Below, one piece after another: positions 1 to 9,047 of a stretch of 64,000 nucleotides of DNA; the stretch's first letter is position 1; every line of letters starts with the position of its first letter. The stretch comes from Bacteroides uniformis (GTDB lineage Bacteria; Bacteroidota; Bacteroidia; Bacteroidales; Bacteroidaceae): positions 2,555,501 through 2,619,500 of the forward strand of contig NZ_CP102263.1 of assembly GCF_025147485.1 (NCBI RefSeq), written 5' to 3'. Made by a program: the position numbers and the translations under genes. The notes below the pieces were generated by a model. It did not search any database. It was given only the letters and a program-made list of their open reading frames with translations, and was not told where the DNA came from.

Positions 1-81
1 GGAAATATTAAAGTTTCAGCTGGAACATACACGATTGTATTGGATCCAGAAGCTAAGAATGCTACAATGACAGCCAATTAA
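1..81 (+). CDS. C-terminal end of a SusE/SusF-like starch-binding lipoprotein (5' truncated)
   Basis: Only the last 26 codons and the stop lie in the window; the gene begins upstream. The visible tail contains AGTYTIVLDPEAK, which resembles the closing beta strands of SusE/SusF outer-membrane starch-binding proteins. Those proteins hold starch at the cell surface and are normally encoded directly before the surface amylase of a Sus locus. The two GH13 lipoprotein genes that follow on the same strand fit that order. The assignment rests on a short tail plus context, so it is moderate. Confidence 0.55.
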   Translation, partial: GNIKVSAGTYTIVLDPEAKNATMTAN

Positions 82-96
82 GGCTCTCTTATTTAT

Positions 97-139
97 AGAA
101 AAAGGATTAAGGGGGGGGACCTTTAATCCTTTTTTATTT
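97..139 (+). terminator. Rho-independent terminator after the SusE/F-like gene
   Basis: The arm AAAAAGGATTAA (99-110) pairs with TTAATCCTTTTT, followed by T-rich sequence. A run of eight G lies at 111-118 in the loop side. It sits between the SusE/F-like gene and the GH13 gene, so the amylase may be made by partial read-through or from its own promoter. Confidence 0.75.
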
Positions 140-163
140 GTCAGACCAATGAATTGTAAATAG

Positions 164-1489
164 ATGAGGAATTTATTTTATACTATACTTGTATTATTGA
201 CAGTGTATGCTTGTGCCGGAAAACGCGAGATAGTTACTGAACAAAAGCAAGTATTACCTGCTGTAGAAGACGTTGTGATGTACGAAATCAATCCACGTGT
301 TTTTGCTCTGAAGAATGCATTTAATGTCATATCAAAACATCTTGATTCTATTCAGTTTTTGGGTGTTAATGTTGTTTGGTTTATGCCAATCTATGAGATT
401 GGTGAGGTAAATACGGTGAATTCTCCTTATTGTATCAAAGATTATAAAAGAATAAATCCTGAATTTGGAACAGTAGAAGAATTTAAGCGTTTAGTGGAAT
501 TATGCCATGAAAAAGGAATAAGTGTAATTTTAGATTGGGTTGCTAATCATACATCTTGGGACCATGCTTGGATTAAAGAACATAAAGAGTGGTATACTCA
601 GGATAGTATCGGAAATATAATTTCTCCTGCAGGAACGGGATGGAATGATGTGGCAGATTTGAACTACGATAATGCAGATATGTGCCTTGCAATGATTGAT
701 GCTATGAAATATTGGATACAAGAAGTTGGTGTAGATGGTTTTCGCTGTGATGCTGCTGATTATGTTCCATATACTTTCTGGAAGCAAGCTGTTGATTCTC
801 TGAGGGCTATTCCAAATCGGAAATTGTTAATGTTGGCAGAAGGTAAGCGCAAAGATCATTTTGATGCAGGATTTGATATGAACTATGCTTGGGATTTGAT
901 GGAGGCGATGCGGGATGTTTTCGTTAATGATAGTAGTGCGGCACGCTTGTTGGAGGTGGATTGGAGCGAGTATGACTCAATTCCGGCAGGAAAAATGAAA
1001 TTACGTTTTATTACCAATCATGATGAGGCTTCTAAAATGTCGCCAATTGTGGAGTTAGGAAGTGAAAGGGCAGCTATGGCTGCTTTTGTTGGAACAGTTT
1101 TTTTGCATGGTGGAGCATTGATTTATAGTTCACAAGAAATTGGACATGAGGCTCCTATTAATTTTTTTGCATATACATCCGTGGATTGGTCCGAATGTTC
1201 GGATATTTATCAAGAATATGGGTGTTTAATGGGATTGTATAATAAATATCCTGCACTTCGGAAAGGAATATTAACTGGGTATCCTGCTTCAGACGTCTTG
1301 ATGTATCAGAAAAGTGATGGTAAAGATGCTTTTATGATATTGGTTAATGTGCGTAATAGAGATGTTTCTGTTATCTTACCGGAGGGTTGGAAGCATCATG
1401 TAGCTACTGATATTTACGAAAATAAACCTCTGGAATTGATGAATGAAATTAAACTGAATGCATTAGAGTATAGAATAATTAGATTCTGA
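164..1489 (+). CDS. GH13 alpha-amylase-family lipoprotein
   Basis: A 441-residue alpha-glucan hydrolase predicted to act at the outer membrane. A signal peptide ends in a lipobox with Cys17 (TVYAC). The GH13 motifs are present in order: region I DWVANH near residues 124-129, region II GFRCDAAD with the nucleophile Asp196, region III LAEG with the acid/base Glu226, and region IV TNHDE with Asp287. The length matches compact single-barrel GH13 enzymes; there is no CBM insertion of the SusG kind. It follows a SusE/F-like gene and precedes a second GH13 gene, so starch or malto-oligosaccharide breakdown is the likely role. Exact bond specificity cannot be read. Base composition is visibly more AT-rich than in later genes. 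Confidence 0.88.
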   Translation: MRNLFYTILVLLTVYACAGKREIVTEQKQVLPAVEDVVMYEINPRVFALKNAFNVISKHLDSIQFLGVNVVWFMPIYEIGEVNTVNSPYCIKDYKRINPEFGTVEEFKRLVELCHEKGISVILDWVANHTSWDHAWIKEHKEWYTQDSIGNIISPAGTGWNDVADLNYDNADMCLAMIDAMKYWIQEVGVDGFRCDAADYVPYTFWKQAVDSLRAIPNRKLLMLAEGKRKDHFDAGFDMNYAWDLMEAMRDVFVNDSSAARLLEVDWSEYDSIPAGKMKLRFITNHDEASKMSPIVELGSERAAMAAFVGTVFLHGGALIYSSQEIGHEAPINFFAYTSVDWSECSDIYQEYGCLMGLYNKYPALRKGILTGYPASDVLMYQKSDGKDAFMILVNVRNRDVSVILPEGWKHHVATDIYENKPLELMNEIKLNALEYRIIRF

Positions 1490-1505
1490 CGGCTGGATTT
1501 TAATA

Positions 1506-1550
1506 AAAGAGGAGACCCTATACTATTATATTGTGTAAGGTCTCCTCTTT
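1506..1550 (+). terminator. Rho-independent terminator after the first GH13 gene
   Basis: The 12-base arms AAAGAGGAGACC (1506-1517) and GGTCTCCTCTTT (1539-1550) are exact complements, and the downstream arm ends in T residues. Confidence 0.85.
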
Positions 1551-1560
1551 CTGTTTGATA

Positions 1561-1576
1561 TGCAAACGTTTTCGTG
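1561..1576. promoter_or_regulatory. Possible LacI-family-like operator (AAACGTTT core)
   Basis: TGCAAACGTTTTCGTG has an exact 8-base palindrome AAACGTTT at its centre and resembles the GCAAACGTTTGC class of LacI-family operators, with an imperfect right half. It lies about 30 bases upstream of the promoter of the BACON-GH13 gene. No LacI-type regulator is in the window, so this is only a candidate. Confidence 0.3.
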
Positions 1577-1604
1577 ATATTGTTCTCGTTTTCCTTTACG
1601 TTAA

Positions 1605-1636
1605 TTGATTTGCCCTTTCTTTTCCGGTTATATTTG
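1605..1636 (+). promoter_or_regulatory. Bacteroides-type promoter of the BACON-GH13 gene
   Basis: The -7 box TATATTTG is at 1629-1636, with TTG at 1605-1607, 21 bases upstream. The leader to the ATG at 1666 would be about 25 bases. Confidence 0.6.
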
Positions 1637-1665
1637 TGAAGTGATAACTTTAAATACTTCATATT

Positions 1666-4245
1666 ATGAAAATTATCGTTCAACGTGAGAATCTTGTTTT
1701 ATGGCATTTGATATGCTTCAGCGTGCTGCTGGCATTCACGGCATGTAGTGACAACAAAGAGGAGTTTCAGGAATATTTGACTCCTGCCTCCGGTAGTGAA
1801 GCTATTTTTGAACAAGGTTTTAGCTTTGCTGAAGCTGCTTCTTCACAAAGTGTCAGTTTTGAGGCCGGATATCAATGGACTGCTGAGCTGAGTGGTGAGG
1901 ATATTGGCTGGTGCAGTATCAATCCGGCAAAAGGCTTGTCAGGAAAAGCTACGATTATGGTTTCTGTTGCTAAAAATGAAACTGGAATAGCGCGTACAGC
2001 ACAATTGAATATTATATCCGGTTCAAAAAGGGAAGAAATATCCGTCACTCAAGCTGCCAATGCAATTGCAATTCCTGCTGGTCTGAGTTATACACCGGTG
2101 GTACCAGATGCTGATCAGTCTCTTGTCATTACGTTTAAAGCGGATACAAAGTCTGCCCTCTATGAGTATAAAGGAGATGTGTATGTACATATTGGTGTTG
2201 TCAGTGAAGGTCGTTGGCAATTCGTGCCTGCAGAGTGGGCAGAAAACAAAGATAAATGTAAGATGACTTTATCTGAGGCTAATATTTGGAGTATTACATT
2301 GAGTCCGAATATCCGGGAGTGGTTTGGGAGTGGAAAGACACCGGTGAACCAACTTGGAATAGTGATTCGTAGTGCGGATGGTAGTAAAAAAGGAATAGAT
2401 ACTGATTCCTTTATAGCGGTAACTGATACAAAATATGAAGGATTTGCACCCGGTGAGATTAAAACTGCCGCTGTACCGGCTGATATGGTCGAAGGTATCA
2501 ACATAATGGATAATTCTACAGTGACACTGGTACTTTATGATAAAGATGTGAATGGAAATCATAAGGATTTTGCACATGTTGTGGGTGACTTTAACAATTG
2601 GACCTTAAGTAATGACGAAAAGTCGCAGATGTATCGTGATGATGCTTCCGGATGTTGGTGGATTACGTTGGCGGGGTTAGATGCTGGTAAAGAGTATGCT
2701 TTCCAATACTATGTGGGTACAAAGGAAGGTGAAGTAATTCATTTGGCAGATGCTTATACTGAAAAAATACTGGATCCTGATAATGATAAAGATATTTCAG
2801 CTTCTACCTATAATGAAAACCTGGTTTATCCTAAGGGAGGGGTAGGAATCGTTTCGACCTTCAAGATACAGAAAGATAGTTATAACTGGAAGTATAATGA
2901 TTTTAAAATAGCAAATCCTAAGCAATTAGTGATATATGAATTGCACTTGCGCGACTTTACGGCTACGAGTGACATTAACGGTGCGATGGGAAAGCTTTCT
3001 TACTTGAAAGAAATGGGTGTCAACGCTATTGAGTTGATGCCGGTGCAGGAGTTTGACGGCAATGACAGTTGGGGGTATAATCCTTGTTTTTTCTTTGCGA
3101 TGGATAAAGCTTATGGGACAAAAACAATGTATAAGCAGTTCATTGATGCTTGTCATGAGGCTGGTATGGCAGTTATTCTGGATGTGGTTTATAATCATGC
3201 TACAGGAAATAATCCGCTGGCTAAACTCTATTGGGATGGTGATAAGACTGCAAAGAATAATCCATACTTCAATGTGGAAGCACCTCATCCTTATAGCGTG
3301 TTCCATGATTTCAATCATGAAAGCCCATTGGTGCGTAAGTTTGTGAAGCGTAATCTGCAATTCTTGTTGAAGGAATATAAGGTGGATGGCTTTCGTTTTG
3401 ATTTGACGAAAGGGTTCACACAAACCTCTTGCACTGAAAGTACAGCATCCAATTACGATGCGGGTCGCATTGCCGTCCTAAAGGATTATAATGCGGCCAT
3501 CAAGGAAGTGAAAAAGGACTCTTATGTTATCTTGGAGCATTTCTGTGATTCAAAGGAAGAAAATGAACTGGCAGCTGATGGTATGCACTTATGGCGTAAC
3601 TTGAATAATGCCTATTGTCAGTCGGCTATGGGGTATGCTGAAAATAGTTCTTTTAGTAGCCTTTATGAGAAAAACACTGCATGGGTAGGTTTTATGGAAA
3701 GCCATGATGAAGAACGCACAGCTTACAAACAGTCGCAATGGGGTGATGGTGTGCTGAAAACCGACCTTGATGCCCGTATGAATCAGTTGGCACTAAATAC
3801 AACTTTCTTCCTTACCGTTCCTGGTCCTAAGATGGTTTGGCAGTTCGGAGAGATGGGATATGACATCTCTATTGAAGAAAATGGCCGTACCGGTAGGAAG
3901 CCTTTGCATTGGGAATATTTAGATAACGCCGATCGTAAAGGGCTGCACGATGTTTATGCAGGTTTGATGAAGCTGCGCAATGCTCATCCGGAGTTGTTTG
4001 ATGCAAATGCAACTTTGACATGGAAGGTGGAAACTTCTGATTGGGACAACGGTCGTACATTATTGGTAAAAAGTATAACGGGTAAGCAACTGGTGGTGGT
4101 GGGTAACTTTACACATACCGCTACTGATATTGTTTTCCCTGCCACTCCTGGTAACTGGACCAATTACTTTACAGGAAAAAGTGAAACCGTAAATAAACAG
4201 GTTAATGTACCGGCTCATGGATATGTGGTCTACACTAATTTCTGA
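1666..4245 (+). CDS. BACON-CBM-GH13 surface lipoprotein (pullulanase/amylase type)
   Basis: An 859-residue multidomain lipoprotein. The signal peptide ends at a lipobox with Cys27 (AFTAC). A BACON domain spans about residues 45-135 (ending in SVTQAAN). A SusE-like or CBM beta domain covers roughly 140-270, followed by a CBM48-type domain around 285-355 (VVGDFNNW). The GH13 barrel runs from about 415 to the end, with DVVYNH (506-511), GFRFDLTKG with nucleophile Asp579, ILEHF with Glu624, and ESHDEER with Asp681. The SWGYNP motif near 468-473 is of the kind seen in branching enzymes, isoamylases and pullulanases, so an alpha-1,6-active or branched-glucan enzyme is plausible. It has its own promoter and follows a terminator, so it can be expressed apart from the upstream Sus genes. 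Confidence 0.88.
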   Translation: MKIIVQRENLVLWHLICFSVLLAFTACSDNKEEFQEYLTPASGSEAIFEQGFSFAEAASSQSVSFEAGYQWTAELSGEDIGWCSINPAKGLSGKATIMVSVAKNETGIARTAQLNIISGSKREEISVTQAANAIAIPAGLSYTPVVPDADQSLVITFKADTKSALYEYKGDVYVHIGVVSEGRWQFVPAEWAENKDKCKMTLSEANIWSITLSPNIREWFGSGKTPVNQLGIVIRSADGSKKGIDTDSFIAVTDTKYEGFAPGEIKTAAVPADMVEGINIMDNSTVTLVLYDKDVNGNHKDFAHVVGDFNNWTLSNDEKSQMYRDDASGCWWITLAGLDAGKEYAFQYYVGTKEGEVIHLADAYTEKILDPDNDKDISASTYNENLVYPKGGVGIVSTFKIQKDSYNWKYNDFKIANPKQLVIYELHLRDFTATSDINGAMGKLSYLKEMGVNAIELMPVQEFDGNDSWGYNPCFFFAMDKAYGTKTMYKQFIDACHEAGMAVILDVVYNHATGNNPLAKLYWDGDKTAKNNPYFNVEAPHPYSVFHDFNHESPLVRKFVKRNLQFLLKEYKVDGFRFDLTKGFTQTSCTESTASNYDAGRIAVLKDYNAAIKEVKKDSYVILEHFCDSKEENELAADGMHLWRNLNNAYCQSAMGYAENSSFSSLYEKNTAWVGFMESHDEERTAYKQSQWGDGVLKTDLDARMNQLALNTTFFLTVPGPKMVWQFGEMGYDISIEENGRTGRKPLHWEYLDNADRKGLHDVYAGLMKLRNAHPELFDANATLTWKVETSDWDNGRTLLVKSITGKQLVVVGNFTHTATDIVFPATPGNWTNYFTGKSETVNKQVNVPAHGYVVYTNF

Positions 4246-4257
4246 TTTCGGTAAGAA

Positions 4258-5241
4258 TCATTCATACATCTTTATCAGCACCCGATTCAGCCAGTTCCAA
4301 CGGAAACGGAACCAGCGTCGGGTGCTGCTTTGTTTTCCTCCAAAGCGGAGAACGAACTCACGGTAGCCATGTTTACGGAAGGGAAGTCCCACGTCCATGA
4401 ACTCTAAGTGGCGGTATCCGCGTTGTTTGGCATCATCCAGTGCTTTCCATACGGCAAGAATCCCCGGATATTGCAGGGCATAAGTCTTGCGCATGCCACC
4501 TGAGAACCATAGATAGGCGCTATCATCTGAATAAATGCATGCGCTGCCACCGATAATCTTCTCCTTATAAATGACGATGAAGATTTTGCTTTGCTGCCCT
4601 TTTGTCAACTGGTTTTCGAGATGCTGAAAGAACTTGATACTGGGGAAGTGGCGCCGTATCTTGGAAGAATATACGTGGCGCAACATCTGGGCGAAACAGA
4701 GAATCTCCTCTTTGGTACGTGCTTCCCGCACTTGGGCACCGTTTTTGAGGCCTTTCTTGATTTGCCGGATACGTGACGGGCTGAAACGCTCTTCCACCTT
4801 TTCGACGCTGTGCAACGAGTTGCGCACCCGCAGCCAATTGATGGCGATGTATTGGTTGTCTCGGAAAGATTTGTATCCGAACATGGCATTTTCCAGGTTG
4901 CGGAACTCGATGAGAAAAGAATCGCGCAATGCTTCATTGGTAAGCCTTTGCAGCATGTCACTGAAGATAGTCTCTTTGTCTGCCTCGTTATTGAAATATT
5001 CTCCCGTACCGTACACCTCACATCTTTTGATGATGCCGGGTGGAAACATGCGGACACTTTTACGTATGGCGGCAAGCAGTTTCGCAACGGGCTTGTCATC
5101 TTCGGATGCCACAATGAGTATGGGGGTATACCCCGGAGTTTCCTCGTAGATTCGGAACAACTCTGTGGAATGGAAGGTGTTGGTGCCTGGCAGGTCAGGA
5201 ACCTTGCTCCCACGGTAATATGTAGTGAGTTTGAGGGGCAT
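4258..5241 (-). CDS. GNAT/FemAB-like acetyl- or aminoacyltransferase
   Basis: About 327 residues from the chosen start. The C-terminal half (KEKIIGGSACIYSDDSAYLWFSGG, then FMDVGLPFRKHG) resembles GNAT-fold proteins of the FemAB type, which transfer acetyl or amino acid groups to peptidoglycan precursors or polysaccharides. The substrate is unknown. An in-frame ATG exists at 5283, but it would place the divergent promoter at 5277-5307 and a perfect -7 box (5248-5255, minus strand) inside the gene, so the ATG at 5239-5241 is preferred. That start leaves only 6 bases after the -7 box. It converges with the GH13 gene, 12 bases apart. Confidence 0.7.
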   Translation of the reverse strand: MPLKLTTYYRGSKVPDLPGTNTFHSTELFRIYEETPGYTPILIVASEDDKPVAKLLAAIRKSVRMFPPGIIKRCEVYGTGEYFNNEADKETIFSDMLQRLTNEALRDSFLIEFRNLENAMFGYKSFRDNQYIAINWLRVRNSLHSVEKVEERFSPSRIRQIKKGLKNGAQVREARTKEEILCFAQMLRHVYSSKIRRHFPSIKFFQHLENQLTKGQQSKIFIVIYKEKIIGGSACIYSDDSAYLWFSGGMRKTYALQYPGILAVWKALDDAKQRGYRHLEFMDVGLPFRKHGYREFVLRFGGKQSSTRRWFRFRWNWLNRVLIKMYE

Positions 5242-5276
5242 TGCTTGCAAACTTAACAAAAAAACTGAAATTTCGG

Positions 5277-5307
5277 TTGGCATGGGTAGGCTTTTTTATT
5301 AAATTTG
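5277..5307 (+). promoter_or_regulatory. Bacteroides-type promoter of the DUF4026 gene
   Basis: TTGG at 5277-5280 and TAAATTTG at 5300-5307, 19 bases apart, which is the standard Bacteroides spacing. The start codon at 5338 follows after about 30 bases. Confidence 0.75.
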
Positions 5308-5337
5308 TCACTATAGCTGAAGTCTTACATAAAAAGA

Positions 5338-6624
5338 ATGGATATGATTTTTAAGAAAAAGAAAACGGTTCTCGAAGAACAGCCGCTGTGCTACTGGGAA
5401 GAGTCCTCTTATATGATGGCAGTGCCTAAGGGGGGTGGAATGGATTTGTCGGTACGGCTTTTTGAGCGCGTGGCTGCTATCTCTGGAGTGGAATTGTTGA
5501 AAAAACGTTTGCCTGATGAAGACGAACCGGGATATATGGAAGTAGGATATGATGGCGAAGTGTATGAAATAGGTTTCTATGAAGGTGATTTTTCAATGCC
5601 TGATATGTTTAATCGTCGGGATTATTATTTCACTGACGAAGAACTATATGCTATTGGCAGAGCCGATAGGGCACTTACGGTGTTCATGAAGTTCGGCGTT
5701 GACGGGCAGAAGTCCTACCATCTGCAACTGAAGATTGCTGTAGCTATGGTGCCCGACCTGCTTGCCATTGTGGACGAAAGTGCCGAGAAACTGGTTTGTG
5801 CTCGGTGGGCCACTCTGGCTGCCGACTCGGCGGTAGTTCCCGGAACGAGTGTTTTGTTCACGGTACATGCTGTGACCGATGAAGGAGGCGAGGTGTGGTT
5901 GCATACGCACGGATTGAACCGTTGCGGTTTGTATGAACTTGAGATTCTGAAATCAGACAAGGAGAATTACAACAACCATTATTACTTGATTTCCGCCCTT
6001 GCTAGTCATCTGCTCGATAAAGACGATAGGACTTCCGAACCTGGTGTTGGCGTATATATCGGGATGTTGAATGACCGTTTGCCGATAGTGGCCACCTACG
6101 TTTCGTGGACAAAGGCGCTGGATGAGTACCGAAGCCTCGTTCTTGGCAGTGCGGACGACCGTGAGGAGGGACACAACGGCCGTACGGCACCCGTGTTCAT
6201 CTATACGAGTGAGGACGACGAGAAGAAAGGCAGACTGCGGAAGGTGTCCGAATACGATAGCATGTGGGGTGAGAATCCGCTATTCTTTATTAGTACCCGT
6301 GAAACCAATCGCATGAGTGCGTTGGCTCGCGAGCGTTTCGGTCTTGTGAAATACATGGCAAAGAAGGACGAAGGCTCTATCTTGCTTAAAATTGGCTTGA
6401 AGACAGACAGTGCCGAGCAGGCTGACGACCGCGAACATATTTGGTTTAAGCTGTTGGAGTTTGATGGAGAGCGTTTCAAGGGACAGCTTATACAAGAACC
6501 TTACGACGTCAGCCACATGCACGAGGGTGATGAAGGGTGGTTTACGGTAGAGGATGTGACCGACTGGATAATCTATTTAGAGGAATTTTCGGTTACTCCG
6601 GATACCGCCTATCTGCTTGTATGA
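5338..6624 (+). CDS. DUF4026/DUF2314-type conserved protein
   Basis: A 428-residue protein without signal peptide or membrane segments, so probably cytoplasmic. The first three quarters resemble the DUF4026 family. The last 60 residues (HIWFKLLEFDGERFKGQLIQ, then HEGDEGWFTVEDVTDW) match the pattern of DUF2314 domains, which end in a basic/acidic motif with a conserved aspartate-tryptophan pair. Its function is unknown. It has its own promoter and stands alone between a divergent gene and the nitroreductase gene. Family recognition is from memory of pattern, not a search. Confidence 0.65.
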   Translation: MDMIFKKKKTVLEEQPLCYWEESSYMMAVPKGGGMDLSVRLFERVAAISGVELLKKRLPDEDEPGYMEVGYDGEVYEIGFYEGDFSMPDMFNRRDYYFTDEELYAIGRADRALTVFMKFGVDGQKSYHLQLKIAVAMVPDLLAIVDESAEKLVCARWATLAADSAVVPGTSVLFTVHAVTDEGGEVWLHTHGLNRCGLYELEILKSDKENYNNHYYLISALASHLLDKDDRTSEPGVGVYIGMLNDRLPIVATYVSWTKALDEYRSLVLGSADDREEGHNGRTAPVFIYTSEDDEKKGRLRKVSEYDSMWGENPLFFISTRETNRMSALARERFGLVKYMAKKDEGSILLKIGLKTDSAEQADDREHIWFKLLEFDGERFKGQLIQEPYDVSHMHEGDEGWFTVEDVTDWIIYLEEFSVTPDTAYLLV

Positions 6625-6686
6625 TACAAAAGGAAGCGGGGAGAAGATTGTAAGGGCTTTTATTCGCCATTCCCGGATATTTTATC

Positions 6687-6694
6687 TAAATTTG
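6687..6694 (+). promoter_or_regulatory. -7 box of the nitroreductase operon
   Basis: TAAATTTG lies 23 bases before the ATG at 6718. No convincing -33 element was seen. Confidence 0.5.
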
Positions 6695-6717
6695 CCTTCG
6701 CTAAACACGAATATGTT

Positions 6718-7254
6718 ATGGAAAGTTTCAGTGAATTGATAAAAGCCCGCCGCAGCATGCGGAAGTTTACAGAAGAAGAATTGACACAAGAACAAGTCGT
6801 CACTTTGATGAAAGCTGCTTTGATGGCACCCACGTCGAAGCGTAGCAATGCATGGCAGTTCATAGTGGTGGACGAGAAGGATAAATTGAAGGAATTGTCC
6901 TATTGCAAGGAGCAGGCATCGCAGTTCATTGCCGATGCGGCACTGGCTGTAGTGGTTGTTGCCGACCCGCTGGCAAGCGATGTGTGGATAGAAGATGCCT
7001 CCATTGCTTCCATCTACCTGCAACTTCAGGCCGAAGATATGGGGCTGGGAAGCTGCTGGGTGCAGGTGCGCGAACGTTTTACGGCTTCCGGTATGCCTTC
7101 CGGCGAGTATGTGCACGAGGTGTTGGATATTCCTTTGCAGTTGCAGGTGCTTAGTGTTATTGCTATCGGCCATAAGGGGATGGAGCGCAAGCCTTTCAAC
7201 GAAGACAATCTGCAGTGGGAAAAGATACATATCAATAAGTACGGAGGAAAGTAA
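6718..7254 (+). CDS. Nitroreductase-family FMN oxidoreductase
   Basis: A 178-residue protein with the family signature near the N terminus (KARRSMRKFTEEELTQEQV, then APTSKRSNAWQFIVV), which forms the FMN-binding fold, and a C-terminal block AIGHKGMERKPF. These small enzymes reduce nitroaromatics, quinones or other electron acceptors with NAD(P)H; the natural substrate is not evident. It opens a tight operon: the next gene begins 2 bases after the stop. Confidence 0.85.
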   Translation: MESFSELIKARRSMRKFTEEELTQEQVVTLMKAALMAPTSKRSNAWQFIVVDEKDKLKELSYCKEQASQFIADAALAVVVVADPLASDVWIEDASIASIYLQLQAEDMGLGSCWVQVRERFTASGMPSGEYVHEVLDIPLQLQVLSVIAIGHKGMERKPFNEDNLQWEKIHINKYGGK

Positions 7255-7256
7255 CA

Positions 7257-7592
7257 GTGAGTGCAGCAAAAGCAAACAATAACCGTGATACATATAAGGC
7301 CACTGCCATCACACTGATTGTATTCGGCATTCTTTACTTGGTGGACAAATTGGTGCATTTTTCTGCAATCGGCTTGCCGTGGGTGATGAATAAGGATAAT
7401 TTTCTATTGTATACCGCAGTGATTTTTCTGCTGTTCAAGCATGACAAGTCAGTGGGATTGGTATTGATAGGTTTGTGGCTGATATTGAACTTCGGGTTGA
7501 TAACTGCCTTACTCGGTACGATGTCCGCTTATCTGCTGCCGTTGGCGTTACTGGCATTAGGGGCTATTCTGTATTGGTTGGCAACAAGATAA
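7257..7592 (+). CDS. Small integral membrane protein
   Basis: A 111-residue protein starting at GTG, with a good GGAGG ribosome site at about 7243-7247 that supports this start. Three or four hydrophobic segments are visible (ITLIVFGILYLVDKLV, FLLYTAVIFLLF, VGLVLIGLWLILNFGLITALLG, LLPLALLALGAILYWLA). No catalytic motif is seen. It is packed between the nitroreductase and Rossmann-DUF2520 genes (gaps of 2 and 4 bases), so co-expression is clear but the role is unknown. Confidence 0.75.
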   Translation: MSAAKANNNRDTYKATAITLIVFGILYLVDKLVHFSAIGLPWVMNKDNFLLYTAVIFLLFKHDKSVGLVLIGLWLILNFGLITALLGTMSAYLLPLALLALGAILYWLATR

Positions 7593-7596
7593 GCGT

Positions 7597-8394
7597 ATGG
7601 CAGGAAGAAGTATAGAAGATATGTCCATTGCCTTTATCGGTGCCGGAAATCTAGCTACTAATCTGGCAAAAGCTCTTTATCGGAAAGGGTTTCGTATTGT
7701 GCAGGTCTACAGCCGTACAAAAGAATCGGCGCAGGGATTGGCACAGACGGTGGAAGCTGCATATACCACGGAGCTGCAGGCGGTTACGAAGGAGGCGCAG
7801 CTTTATATCGTTTCGCTGAAGGACGCGGCTTTTGTAGAATTATTACCCCAGATTGTTTCTGGAAAGGAGAATGCTTTATGGGTGCATACAGCCGGCAGTA
7901 TTCCTATGAATATTTGGCAGGGGCATGTTGCGCGTTATGGAGTGCTTTATCCGATGCAGACTTTCAGTAAGCAGCGTGAAGTGGATTTTGGACAGATACC
8001 GTGTTTTGTGGAAAGCAACTCGGAAGAGGATGTGCAGCTTCTGAAGGACATTGCTTCCGCCCTATCGGAAAAAGTGTATGAAGCAAGTTCTGAGCAGCGC
8101 AAAAGTTTGCATCTGGCGGCTGTGTTTACGTGCAATTTTACCAATCACATGTATGTGTTGGCTGCTGAACTGCTGAAAAAGTACGGGTTGCCGTTCGAGG
8201 CAATGCTCCCCTTGATAGACGAGACGGCCCGCAAGGTGCATGAGCTGGAACCGCTTGCCGCACAGACAGGACCGGCTGTGCGCTATGATGAGAATGTCAT
8301 TGACGAGCATCTGCGGATGCTTGCCGATGAGCCGCAAATGCTGGAACTATATCGGGAGATTAGCGAGAATATACATCGGTTGGCAATAAGATAA
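7597..8394 (+). CDS. Rossmann-fold DUF2520 protein
   Basis: A 265-residue protein. It has an N-terminal NAD(P)-binding Rossmann fold (IAFIGAGNLATNLAKALYRKG, glycine-rich loop at about residues 15-19). The C-terminal helical DUF2520 domain contains HLAAVFTCNFTNHMY and TGPAVRYDENVIDEHLRML. It resembles F420/NADP-dependent or ketopantoate-type reductases, but the substrate is not established for this family. An internal ATG at 7621 gives a tighter start before the Rossmann motif; 7597 was kept because it fits the operon spacing. Confidence 0.8.
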   Translation: MAGRSIEDMSIAFIGAGNLATNLAKALYRKGFRIVQVYSRTKESAQGLAQTVEAAYTTELQAVTKEAQLYIVSLKDAAFVELLPQIVSGKENALWVHTAGSIPMNIWQGHVARYGVLYPMQTFSKQREVDFGQIPCFVESNSEEDVQLLKDIASALSEKVYEASSEQRKSLHLAAVFTCNFTNHMYVLAAELLKKYGLPFEAMLPLIDETARKVHELEPLAAQTGPAVRYDENVIDEHLRMLADEPQMLELYREISENIHRLAIR

Positions 8395-8473
8395 CCGGAT
8401 GCCGATGCTTGCCTCTTTTGAACTAATGTTTTGCTGCATATAGGTATATTATAATGAACAAGAAAAAAGTGCA

Positions 8474-9004
8474 ATGAGTACCATAAACTATGATTTGAAA
8501 AAGATAAAAGCCCTTGTTTTTGATGTGGACGGTGTGCTGAGTGCCAATGTTATCCCTATGAGTTCGGAGGGTGAACCTCTGCGTACGGTCAACATAAAGG
8601 ATGGTTATTCCCTGCATCTGGCCGCTAAGCAAGGTGTGTTGCTGGGTATAATTACGGGTGGACGTACAGAAGCAGTCCGCAAGCGTTTTACTTCTTTAGG
8701 TTTTGAGGATGGAAATATCTATATGGGTTCTTCTGTTAAAATCCATGATTACCATGACTTCCGTGACCGTCATGGCTTGAAGGACGAGGAAATATTGTAT
8801 GTAGGTGATGATATTCCCGACTTGGAGGTGATGCGTGAGTGTGGTTTGCCGTGTTGTCCTAAGGATGCTGTGCCTGAGGTAAAGGCTGTGGCTCGCTATA
8901 TTTCGTATGCAGAAGGCGGTTATGGCTGTGGTCGCGACATTGTGGAACAGGTATTGAAAGTGCAAGGGCTTTGGATGGCAGATGAAAAAGCTTTTGGTTG
9001 GTAG
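8474..9004 (+). CDS. kdsC: 3-deoxy-D-manno-octulosonate 8-phosphate phosphatase (HAD-IIIA)
   Basis: A 176-residue HAD phosphatase. Motif I is VFDVDGVL with Asp17 and Asp19, motif [13 protein letters not shown], and motif [13 protein letters not shown]. The length and the lack of a cap domain match KdsC, which dephosphorylates KDO 8-phosphate in the synthesis of lipopolysaccharide inner-core sugar in the cytoplasm. It is followed closely by maf, an order common in Bacteroides. Confidence 0.88.
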   Translation: MSTINYDLKKIKALVFDVDGVLSANVIPMSSEGEPLRTVNIKDGYSLHLAAKQGVLLGIITGGRTEAVRKRFTSLGFEDGNIYMGSSVKIHDYHDFRDRHGLKDEEILYVGDDIPDLEVMRECGLPCCPKDAVPEVKAVARYISYAEGGYGCGRDIVEQVLKVQGLWMADEKAFGW

Positions 9005-9010
9005 TTGTTT

Positions 9011-9045
9011 CAATCGTTAAATTGTAAATCGTCAAATCGTAAATG
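9011..9045. repeat. Short direct-oligonucleotide repeat between kdsC and maf
   Basis: Imperfect copies of AATCGTNAAAT recur in the 43-base gap (AATCGTTAAATTGTAAATCG, then TCAAATCGTAAATG). It is similar in style to repeats at 16228-16318 and 58852-58896. No function is evident. Confidence 0.5.
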
Positions 9046-9047
9046 AT

